Source: Pratylenchus scribneri (Eukaryota; Nematoda; Chromadorea; Rhabditida; Pratylenchidae). From it: 64,000 nucleotides of DNA. Below, piece after piece: positions 1-8,563 of this stretch. The stretch lies in NCBI GenBank assembly GCA_030063045.1, contig JAQSEB010000109.1:930001-994000 (forward strand). Direction: 5' to 3'. Every line of letters starts with the position of its first letter. The stretch's first letter is position 1. Position numbers and translations under genes: made by a program. The notes below the pieces were generated by a model. The model worked only from the letters and a program-made list of their open reading frames with translations. It searched no databases and was not told the origin of the DNA.

Positions 1-1
1 A

Positions 2-2506
2 CCACAAAAATCGTGCCAAATTCCTTTGATTCTCTTTTACTTTTATTTGATGGAAGGCACTTTTTACATCGCAAAAAATGGCAATTGAGAAATTTCGAAA
101 ACGGAGAATCATTCCACAAATATCCGCCAACATTACTCTGCCCCTTAATATAAAGTCATTTACACTTATCCCTTCAGGCGTTTTACAACTGAAGTCAAAA
201 ACTGGGCGAATTTTTCCTTTTTCCTCGTTTATTACGCAATGATGGGGGATATAAACAGTAATTCCCGAATTATCTTTGCATTTTTCAATAATTCCCTTTT
301 CAATTTGTTCATTGAATGGGGCGCAATATTTCTCCAAAAGCCCATTTTTATTTAATTTATTCCAAACGCCTTGGAGCCTTTTAAGGCAAATCCAGAAATT
401 GTTTGATAATTGCGAGGGTTTTTCCCTTATTGGCCATTTAATCACAAATCGGCCTTCATTGTCCCTTTGGACTGTATTCAAAAAATGTTTGTGAGCAAAA
501 ATATCGTTTTCATTTTTCTTAATTTCATTTATTCCACATTCTTCAATTTCCCAAAATTTTTCTTGTTCAATCATTTGACAAATAATAGGTTCAGTTTCTG
601 TTTTCCAAATGTGGCTTTTTCCAGTTAAAATTTTGCCAATTTTAGTTTCCAAAATTGAAAATCCAGATTTTGTTTTAGGCAACCCAACAATTTCCGAATA
701 AAAGTCCGATCCAATCAAAATTTCAGGCATAACCTCCAAAATATTTTCTTCATTGGTTATATCATCCTTTAAGAAATGTTTGAATGTTTTTGGGTCAGCC
801 ATTTTCAATCTTTCAACCATTTGCCTTTTTTCAACACCTCTTGCAACAATATTTATCGCCTCATTATTTTGGGACAAAATTTGAAAAATGTAAATTGGAG
901 AATTTATTATAATTGTTTTATTGAATAATCCGCTTCCACGGAATTGTTTTTCTCCAATTATATGCAAATCCAATTTCTTTGCAAGCACATTTAATATGAG
1001 GCTGATTTCACATCCGGAATCCAAAAAGATTGCCGCTTCCGATTTTTGGCCCAGTGCATATGGATTGCGGACGGGGGCCAAGGCAACCTGCATTAATGTA
1101 ATGTCTTTTTCTTTTTTCTTTTTTCCAATTAAATTGTTCATTAGGACTTTTTCCAGACTTTTATTCTCATTTTCCTCATTAATTTCTGTGGCCATGCACA
1201 TTTTTTCATTCTTTATTTTATTGTGCTCTTTATAGTTTTTCTTTTCATCAGCCGCTTTTTTGGCTTTTTGGCGGCAAAAAGCTGAATTATGGCCATCTTT
1301 TTTGCATGTAAAACATTTAACATTCTTTTTGCATTCTTTTGAAATGTGGCCTTTTCCCAAACATTTCAAACAAATTTTTAGTTCTTTTGCTTTGGCCAAT
1401 CTTTCGTCATTTGTTTTAAATTTGGGGCATTTATCCTCCCAATGTTCGTCGCCACAAAATTTACAATTTCTTTTTTGCATATTTGCTATTGTTTTATTTT
1501 CATACTTATTTGGGCCTTTCCATTGACCCTTTTTGAATCCAATGTATTTGTCATATTTTTCATATTTGCCATATTTCTTTTCATATTTTTCATTTCCAAA
1601 ATCAAATTCCCTGTGAATTCTATAAATGTCTTCCTCTAGCTTTAGGTATTCATCCAAAAAATCCATCATGGCTTTAATGCCCAAATTTGGGCTGCTTTTC
1701 TTCTTTTCATAAATTTTTCTTAATATGTTTTGGGGGTATTTTGATTCCACTTCGAAAATTAACTGGGCGTTTTCAATGTTTTCCCCCACGTTTTCTAATT
1801 GATTCAAAATTGCTCGCACTTCTCTGTGCGTTTTCTTTATTTCGGGCATAAAATTGTTTGCCTTTTTCAATTTTCTTAAACCGCTGTGTAGGCTGTTTTT
1901 AATGTTTTGAGTATCACCAAATTGTTTTTTCAAAATTTTCAAAACGGTTTTATAGTTTTTTGCCTCTAGCGGATAGCTTTCTACAATTTCCAATGGCTCG
2001 CCCTTTAGGGCACTTTTCAGGTACTGCATTTTTCGCTTGTCCGGGATATCTTGGTCATCCACGGCAGCAGTGAATTCCTCAAAAAACGAATTCCAATTTT
2101 TCAATTCACCCGAAAATTCTGGCAATTTAATTTCTGGCAATTTTACATTAATATTTTCGCGAATTGCCATTCGGCTAATGTCCAAAATTTCATTTGAGGC
2201 CGATGGCAACATCTTATCGAAAAATCTTTTATTTTTCTCCAAAACATCAATAACGCCTCTGGCAGTATTCATAATTGTCAAAAATCCAGAAACACCAGTT
2301 GCCAATCCCTTATAAGTCGCCAATTCCAATTCTTTTCTTTCCTGGCCTAAAGTTTCCAAAAAATTTCCATAATTTCTGTTTTCCTCATCCAAATCCTTTA
2401 TAGCATTTTTTAATTTTCCCATTTGTTCAATGCATTTTTCTCTTAATTTATTTGCCCCATCCATATCGTTCTCACCGATTTTAAAGTCTATTTCGTTCGT
2501 TTCCAT
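2..2506 (-). CDS. BEL/Pao Gag-Pol polyprotein, partial (3' end off window)
   Basis: From ATG at 2504-2506 the minus-strand frame is open for about 835 codons to the window edge; I checked it line by line for stops. The N-terminal part resembles Gag DUF1759, with LPEFSGELKNW followed by a KYLKS/LKGEP-type region. Two CCHC knuckles begin near residues 378 and 398 (CLKCLGKGHISKEC and CFTCKKDGHNSAFC). A retroviral-type protease motif FLDSGCEISLI lies near residue 496. The end reaches reverse transcriptase, with RPVFDFS and then DVKSAFHQI...NLARFLW, a form characteristic of BEL/Pao. RNase H and integrase are expected beyond the window. Two further in-frame ATGs lie upstream at 2536 and 2566, before a stop at 2576-2578, so the true start is uncertain. 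The product would act in cytoplasmic virus-like particles. Confidence 0.85.
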   Translation of the reverse strand, partial: METNEIDFKIGENDMDGANKLREKCIEQMGKLKNAIKDLDEENRNYGNFLETLGQERKELELATYKGLATGVSGFLTIMNTARGVIDVLEKNKRFFDKMLPSASNEILDISRMAIRENINVKLPEIKLPEFSGELKNWNSFFEEFTAAVDDQDIPDKRKMQYLKSALKGEPLEIVESYPLEAKNYKTVLKILKKQFGDTQNIKNSLHSGLRKLKKANNFMPEIKKTHREVRAILNQLENVGENIENAQLIFEVESKYPQNILRKIYEKKKSSPNLGIKAMMDFLDEYLKLEEDIYRIHREFDFGNEKYEKKYGKYEKYDKYIGFKKGQWKGPNKYENKTIANMQKRNCKFCGDEHWEDKCPKFKTNDERLAKAKELKICLKCLGKGHISKECKKNVKCFTCKKDGHNSAFCRQKAKKAADEKKNYKEHNKIKNEKMCMATEINEENENKSLEKVLMNNLIGKKKKEKDITLMQVALAPVRNPYALGQKSEAAIFLDSGCEISLILNVLAKKLDLHIIGEKQFRGSGLFNKTIIINSPIYIFQILSQNNEAINIVARGVEKRQMVERLKMADPKTFKHFLKDDITNEENILEVMPEILIGSDFYSEIVGLPKTKSGFSILETKIGKILTGKSHIWKTETEPIICQMIEQEKFWEIEECGINEIKKNENDIFAHKHFLNTVQRDNEGRFVIKWPIREKPSQLSNNFWICLKRLQGVWNKLNKNGLLEKYCAPFNEQIEKGIIEKCKDNSGITVYIPHHCVINEEKGKIRPVFDFSCKTPEGISVNDFILRGRVMLADICGMILRFRNFSIAIFCDVKSAFHQIKVKENQRNLARFLW

Positions 2507-3020
2507 TACGATTGTATTGAGCCGGTCGCGCAGCATTTTGACGGTGATTTGCAGGACGTCCGCCATAGCCTCGTCTCACAAATGGCCGATTACGTCGATG
2601 TTGCTGGTTGTTGCTGGGTTGTTGCCGATCAAAATGATGGGGACGTTGATTTGGGCGCTGCTGCCGACTTTGTTGCTGATGATGAGGTCGATAGATAGCC
2701 TGGGGTTGTCTTTGAAAATTTGCGTTCCAAAAGACCCTTGGTTGAAATTGGGGTCTAGGCCAAAAAGGTTGATGCGCCGGAATTTGGGGGACAGGCACTT
2801 GGATTACGACTGGCTGAATTTGAGGCGCCGGTGCTTGTTGTTGAATTGGCGGAGATTGGCGTCGGTCTCTGTTGTTATTTGGCCGCTGATTTGCAATTCT
2901 CCGACTCCTTTCAATCAAAATTTGGGCCGGTGCTGATCGTCGATGGGCCGGTCGATCGTGTCGCCTTCTGTTGTCGGGTGATCGTTCGATTCGAGGCCTC
3001 CTTGATGAGACACGTTCCAC
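2481..3020 (-). CDS. Arginine/proline/glutamine-rich ORF upstream of Gag-Pol
   Basis: This 179-codon ORF precedes Gag-Pol on the same strand and overlaps its first ATG by 26 bases in another frame. The product is extremely rich in Arg, Pro, Gln and Asn, with many RR and QQ runs, and lacks a recognisable fold; it looks like a disordered nucleic-acid-binding protein. The local sequence is much richer in G and C than the flanking DNA. Canonical BEL/Pao elements have a single ORF, so this could be an extra RNA-binding Gag leader, joined to Gag-Pol by a +1 shift in the 2481-2575 overlap, or a chance open frame in leader DNA. Its length and composition favour real coding, but no homolog is recognised. 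Confidence 0.5.
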   Translation of the reverse strand: MERVSSRRPRIERSPDNRRRHDRPAHRRSAPAQILIERSRRIANQRPNNNRDRRQSPPIQQQAPAPQIQPVVIQVPVPQIPAHQPFWPRPQFQPRVFWNANFQRQPQAIYRPHHQQQSRQQRPNQRPHHFDRQQPSNNQQHRRNRPFVRRGYGGRPANHRQNAARPAQYNRNGNERNRL

Positions 3021-3180
3021 TCGATTGAAGATTGAGGAAGACAGTTTTGCCTTAGGCAGGGGAATTCAAAATTATTTTAATTTACGACCAAAACCAAAGT
3101 TTTTTGCCCCAATGGCAAACCAGATTATTGCCCCAATGGCTCGAAGATTTTCCAAATTGGTCGTGGCACCACTTTGTTGA

Positions 3181-4219
3181 ATCCCAATTGATCCAACAAT
3201 TACCAAAATTACTCTTTTTACTGAGTCCAATAAAATTATATTTTATCCAAGCAATTTATTTGTGAATGAATTCTTTACTTTTTGTGAATGATCAGTGGGA
3301 ATGGTAATAATGGGGGAACAAGCCAAACATTAAATAAAACTACAATGACAAAGCTTTTGGGGGCCAAAAACGAGCACAAAATGCGTTGGTTTTGGCCAAT
3401 GACAAAGCAAAATTTGGGAATTGGGATGGAAATAAATGTGAATGGAAAGGACAAACTAATAAATGGAAATTTAAACGTAAAAATCAAAAATGTAAAATGT
3501 CAATCATCAAACAATCTTTGAATGAACATCGGCCACGACAGGTCATTTACGCAAATTATATTTTGTCTTAATTATATTAGAATGAGATAAGCTTTTTTTA
3601 ACGAAAGAATCGGATCTCCCCCTGCTAGAAGTTTGCTCCTCCCCCCCCCCCTCCCTTTAATAACAGAAAAGTACCGCATTTGCCTGCTTTTTGGAATTTT
3701 GAGTATAATTATCTGATTCCATTGAAAAAAAATGCATAAAATGCGAAAATATCAATGTAAAAAGGGTTGTCAGATATACTTTTTTTGCATTTTCGGATTT
3801 AAAAAAATGATAAAAATGTTCACACAATTTTGGATAAATATTTTTTTCTCCAACTGTATTCAATAATTCTCTCGTTCCACTCATTCATCATTTCAATCCC
3901 AAAATTAGGGCTCGGAAAAATAGTTATTTAACTATTTTTTGCAGCGGCTATAAATGGCTTAAAGAAACAAGAAACGCATGCGAATAGGTAATAAATTTTT
4001 TTATCAAATTCCTGCTTTATAAGGCATTTTTTGTAAATTTATTTTTGCTTGTTTTTTTTGTCCTCCCAAGGACATCCCTGATTTTAATGCATTATTAGTC
4101 AATCCTAATTCCTAATTTGTTATAATTATATTTATATTTGTATTTTCTAAAATAGCATATATGTATGTAAAAAAAATTACAAATAAAAATAGTACGGCAC
4201 TAGATAATGCTTAAGTTTG
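3181..4219. other. Gene-free AT-rich stretch
   Basis: No convincing exon is seen. The part nearest the retrotransposon may hold its 5' LTR. A poly-C tract lies at about 3641-3653, followed by AT-rich sequence with short homopolymers. The small open frames here lack start context, splice sites or recognisable protein motifs. Confidence 0.5.
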
Positions 4220-4710
4220 TGGGCCTCTTTTTGGCAATCATGTAGAATTGTAGTCCCAAATTTTTTTTTTGAAATTTTCAAAAAATTTTTTATATGGCCA
4301 TATTAGAGCTCAATCGATGCAGCTCGGCGAGCTGAATCGAATGGTATTATTTTTTTGTGAAAATTTTCTTGCATTCCAAGTTAGAGGGCTAAATATCTTA
4401 CCATGACAAATATTTATTTTAGCCGTAAATTGGCTATTCTTCATTATTTTTGGCCAGACCTAGTACCATTCGATTCAGCTCGTCAAGTTGGGTCGAATGA
4501 GCTATAGCATGTCCTTATAAAAATTTTGTTTGAAATTACACTTGGTACTCCTTTGCAGTTTCGTGGTAAAAGTCGGCATTATGGTCAGATATTACAAAAT
4601 GGATATCAGATTCGTGTTCAGCGTCCCAAATTACTCCAAAAATCAAAATTTGAATATTTTAAAAAAAATTGGGACCATAATTCTACATGAACGTCCTCTT
4701 TTTCATCCAA
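4220..4710. repeat. Foldback element (GTAGAATT..GTCCC arms)
   Basis: The ends are inverted copies: CATGTAGAATTGTAGTCCC at about 4239-4257 matches the complement of GGGACCATAATTCTACATG at about 4671-4689. An inner pair flanks the centre: a TCGATGCAGCTCGGCGAGCT-type motif followed by GAATCGAATGGTA (4313-4345), and TACCATTCGATTCAGCTCGTC (4463-4483). A related element sits at 19112-19610. There is no coding capacity, so it is MITE-like. Confidence 0.7.
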
Positions 4711-5340
4711 ATATTTTATGTCAAAAAATTGGATAAAAATTAGTATCCCAGGGTAATTTTAGGCATAGAATCCGAATCTGACGTTAATATTTATATATTT
4801 TACTGTTAGAGGGAATTAAACAACAACTGTTCCCCCTAGGTCCAATTAGCTCTCCGGGATTATAAAACCAATCCAAATCCCCCACTAAGTGTTCAATCGC
4901 CCCGATAGGCCCTGGTTTAGTTGGGATTGGGCACCCCAACATCCCAGCGGCCCAGCGATGGGCCAGCCGCCCCAAATCCCAATCTTCGCCTATTATTATT
5001 ATTGTGATTTCCAATCGGATAAATGAATGTTAATATTCCAATTCGGCAATTACCCCATCGTGGCTCCCTCGAAGGCTATCCACGTTTGGGAAGGAACCTG
5101 CTAAACTCTTTAAGTCAAAAATCTGACTTAATATTTACCATCTTACGATTCGAATAATATACCTATAATGTATATTTACGAGTGCTTTACGTGACGTGAA
5201 ACTCACGGATATAAAATAAAAATATAATTTTTAAATTCTGTGCCTATAACCTGTGATTGTCATTTTTTAATTTTAGGATTAGGATAAAAGTGGCCCATAA
5301 ATTTAAATATTTTACCGAGCACTGATCTGGGGCCAATCGA
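4711..5340. other. Gene-free stretch
   Basis: AT-rich sequence surrounds a slightly GC-richer block at about 4810-5000. I see no protein motif, splice structure or RNA gene here. Confidence 0.4.
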
Positions 5341-5395
5341 CCCATTAAATTTTGTGAAATCTTGCAAAAGAAATTCTTTGTTTTTTCTCACTCAC

Positions 5396-5593
5396 CACTT
5401 TTTTCACCCATTCTTTCTCAGCCAATTCCTCTACCATTTGCTTGTGTAACGCGAAATGGCTCATCCCACGAGGAAAGTTTGGTTCAATGACGAGAATATT
5501 AAGACCATTTGCATTTGAGGGCAAAATGATGGTAGCAAATTTTGCGATGAAAAAAATGATAGCAAAGGGACTGGAATAATGGATAATAGACAT
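5396..5593 (-). CDS. Isolated first exon with signal peptide; UDP-glycosyltransferase-like start (fragment)
   Basis: Reading minus from ATG at 5593, the exon encodes a hydrophobic signal peptide (about 26 residues ending near SNA). NILVIEPNFP and then ALHKQMVEELAEKEW follow, a pattern like the N-terminus of UDP-glucuronosyl/glucosyltransferases, where the first beta strand is followed by a helix that searches for donors. The exon ends at a good donor, GTGAGT at 5395-5390. No further UGT exon is visible downstream on the minus strand (below 5340), where a full protein needs another 450 residues or so. It is therefore either a stranded fragment or the start of a different short secreted protein. 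Confidence 0.4.
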
Positions 5594-5749
5594 GTCGAGG
5601 AGTAAAATGTAAAATTTATTCTTTTATGAATTTTTAGTGAAATTTGAGGCCACTTATATATTGGCAGGGGAGAGGGGAGAAATTTTAGCTGACTGAATTG
5701 GATCTGGGATATTGGAGGTGGATGCGTGCGCCCGGACATCATGGACGCT

Positions 5750-6165
5750 CGAAGAATATGGGCCTCTTCCCCTCGAGGAAAATGGACTTCCTTCCCTCTA
5801 GGAAAATGGGCCTTTCCACTCAAAGAAAATGGGCCTCTTTCCGACCTTTTTCATTAGCATTGGCCTCGACCTGCTGACTGCTGACTCTCCTCCCAAAATG
5901 GGCCACGTCCCCCGACCTGCCTTCCCCATATTTCCCTCTAGGAAAATGGGCCTTTCCATTTCCACTCAAAGAAAATGGGCCTCATCTCCCCTCGCGCAAA
6001 ATGGGTTCATCCTCTCTCTTCCTCTAGGATGGGCCTCTTTCCCACCTTTCTCATTAGCGTTGGCCTCGACCTGCTGACTGCTGACTCTCCTCCCAATATG
6101 GGCCACGTCCCCCGAGACCTGCCTTCCCCATATTTCCCCCCTTAGGAAAATGGGCCTTGCCTTCC
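5750..6165. repeat. Imperfect tandem duplication, GGGCC-rich
   Basis: Two copies of a block about 200 bp long (starting near 5811 and 6020) share CATTAGCRTTGGCCTCGACC, CTGCTGACTGCTGACTCTCC and GGGCCACGTCCCCCGA. AAAATGGGCCT-type words recur many times. The overlapping open frames on both strands are products of this repeat and lack other coding evidence. Confidence 0.65.
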
Positions 6166-6179
6166 CTCCCATCTGTGTT

Positions 6180-6960
6180 ATAACTGATTTTTCTGTTAAA
6201 TCACTTTGACCATGTTTGATTGTTTTTATTTTAAAATCATAAGATATCGAATATATTTGCCTTGTTTGAAAGTTGGTTGGGTACAGTGCATTTCGGTCGG
6301 ACCACAAAATTGGCCATAATTTCTCTGTTGGAATGTTTGGGTTCATTTTATATTAAGGTTAATTATACGCAAGCGTTTAATGAAAAAGCGTATAACATAT
6401 AATGCCTGATAGTCAAGGTGCGTATAGCGGAACGTTTAGGCCATCCGCGAAAATTATCCGCGGATACTAATAAACGTTACTCAAGGAAAAATATGGGGAG
6501 GGCATTCCGTATTTTCTTTGCCCAATGTACTTTTTTTGGTTCATTAAAATTTGAACAATGTGAGAAAATTAGCGCAAATAATTCCGGTAGGACAAAGGTG
6601 ATTTTCTTGACAACTATTCGGCACACAAAAAAGGCTTAATTAAAAATTCGTAAAAGTGTTTACTTTTACCAAGTCCGAAAAAAATAATTTCTCTGAGCGG
6701 ATTCGAATCTGACCAAAATTTTATAATTTGAGAGATAAATATTTTGAAAAAGTCAAATGACAATTCAAGGAATTCGAAAGTGTCCTTTAACTTGAATAAG
6801 ATTTTGGCAATTGATGATAACGAAAGTAAATAAGGATGATGAATCAAAAATTAATTTCGATTATTTTAAAAATTGAATTTATTCAATTTAATTGTTTCTT
6901 AATTGCTTGAATCTTCAATCACTCTTTTAAATAAACAATAAATCGATTTTTCATGTCCAA
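6180..6960. other. Gene-free AT-rich stretch
   Basis: No exon with recognisable motif or paired splice sites is seen. The right end leads into a duplicated 5' flank of the DM/TAZ1 gene at about 6960-7020. Confidence 0.4.
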
Positions 6961-7020
6961 ATTTTTACTTTATTTTTTAAAGGTCAAACAAAATTTTAAT
7001 TACCCAAAAATCTACTGAAA

Positions 7021-7260
7021 ATGGATTCAAATGGCAGCGGAAACATTTCTTCTGGTGAGAATTCTGCCGAAGAATTTGATTTTTGTGGAATTCCAACGGA
7101 TGAAATGGACATGAAAATGGTGGTAGATGTCGGTGTTCCCAGAAATGCAAGCCTAGAGTGACTAAAAAATTTTGCACGCGTCATTCACAATGCCCCGAAA
7201 ATTGGTCCTGTTCTTCGGCGGGTGATGGAGGTGGAGTTGTTATGGGAATATGCGTTCTAA
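7021..7260 (+). pseudogene. Copied first exon of the DM/TAZ1 gene joined to a Cys-rich coding tail
   Basis: ATG at 7021 begins a frame closely matching the first exon of the gene at 8564: MDSNGSGNISSGENSAEEFD against MDRNGSGNISSGENSADEFD, including MDMKMVV. The upstream flanks also match (AAATCTACTGAAAATGGAT). The similarity stops after MKMVV. In a shifted frame just downstream, after a TTCCCAG acceptor-like site near 7150, a cysteine-rich stretch (KCKPRVTKKFC, HSQCPENWSC, GICVLN) runs to a stop near 7260; its spacing is like small EB-type or whey-acidic-like modules. This may be a partial duplication fused to a remnant of another gene. It is unlikely to be functional as it stands. Confidence 0.45.
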
Positions 7261-8520
7261 ACTGACAAAGAAGGCCAAGTGAAAAGAATTATCCATTGAT
7301 GAAATATTCCAATTTCCAAAAATCAAATAACATTTGTAAATTTTTGAAATTTCGATGGGCATGCATTTTTATATAATTTTTGGAGTGAAATAAATTAAAA
7401 CTAACATTTGCATACGCGCTGTTATTTTTCTCAATTTTCATTTTTTTTTTTATTTTCTTCTTATCCACATTCCGCATTCAATTCCCCTTTCCCAACCAAT
7501 AATGACCTTCATTGCCTGCTATTTTCCCTTTCTCTTTTATGTGGCCGCTAGCCGAAAGCGGCAGAAATGAAAAAGGAAGACGGCAAATAAAAATTGCGCT
7601 TCGCTCTTTTTTGCACAAAAAAAAAATAAATGGACCAGAAAACAACAAATTCACTCCCTCAATTCAATCCATTCATTTTGTGTTTTACCGGATGGTTCGG
7701 GTGCCCCGGACCCGGACGGTAATAAAATGGGGCTGAAAATGTGAATGAGAAGGATGGAAAAAATAATGTGTCGAGCAAAGGACATTGGATCACCCGGCAA
7801 TTTGGGTGGTAGAATTGCTCTTGGAATGGGAAGGGCCAAAAAGGGCTCAGGGCCCATTCTATTCGAATTGGGCTGCTTAAGAATTCGAGGCAGCTGACAG
7901 TACCGTGGCCTTTTTTTTGTTTTTCCCCTCCCCTCATTTTCATTTCTTCTTCCTTCTCCCCATTCGCGCCGGTCGTGTTGGCCTTTACAAGGATCTCGGG
8001 TGTTTCATTGCCACTCCCCTCTGTTTATTACAATTTGTGTGGCCTGTGGTTGGGCGTTGGGAGAGGAAGGCGGATTGAATGAGTGGCCCCGACGCCTTGC
8101 CATATATCTTTGTTGCGATTTGTGTGTGGTCTGGGTTTATGTGGTGGCTTGGGTGGTATTTTGGCTGAATGGATGGTCCTACTCCGCCATTCTATTCCAT
8201 CCATAGGGAGAGGAGAAAAGTCAGAAGTGAACAAAAATTGCCTTTTCCCATTTGTCCATTCTTTTCAGTTTCCCGGCGGCCAAGATATAATTCGAATGTT
8301 TGCCCGAGGCAATATATCCCCAAATCTGTTGCATTATGCAACCATAATTTTTGTCCATCTATACAATAAGATGAGAGATAAAATGGTGATTGATGGAATT
8401 GCCTGCTTAATTCCAAATTTGCTCTAATATTTGTATATTGCCAATTTCCTTCTTTTACTTTTTTATAGGAAATTTATAATTTAGTCAGATTATTGTTATT
8501 TTTTAGTTTTTTCTATTAAA
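7261..8520. other. Gene-free stretch with GC-richer island
   Basis: The island at about 7650-8250 has higher GC, and open frames on both strands have no recognisable motif. It lies upstream of the DM/TAZ1 gene and could include its promoter, but no specific element can be supported. Confidence 0.35.
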
Positions 8521-8563
8521 GGTCAAATATTTAATATTTTCAATACCTAAAAATCTACTGAAA

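Larger units (their letters stand above)
1..3180 (-). mobile_element. BEL/Pao LTR retrotransposon, 5' half
   Basis: This is the 5' portion of an LTR retrotransposon on the minus strand, running off the left edge. The order Gag (DUF1759-like), two CCHC zinc knuckles, aspartic protease (DUF1758-like) and reverse transcriptase is typical of the BEL/Pao superfamily. A possible primer-binding site starts with TGG at 3171 on the minus strand and reads TGGTGCCACGACC, but no matching tRNA can be checked here, so this is weak. The 5' LTR would lie above about 3172. The matching 3' LTR is outside the window, so the LTR ends cannot be defined. The long ORF has no internal stop, which suggests a young or active copy. 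Confidence 0.8.

Noticed and set aside
2430..3028. Plus-strand open frames opposite the retrotransposon
   Set aside because: They are shadows of the minus-strand Gag region and arginine-rich ORF, with no independent motif.
3158..3171. TGGTGCCACGACC as a certain primer-binding site
   Set aside because: The position is plausible, but no tRNA 3' end could be matched and the LTR boundary is unseen, so it is kept only as a weak note.
5829..6346. Overlapping frames on both strands in the GGGCC-rich duplication
   Set aside because: They reflect the repeat composition; no conserved protein pattern.
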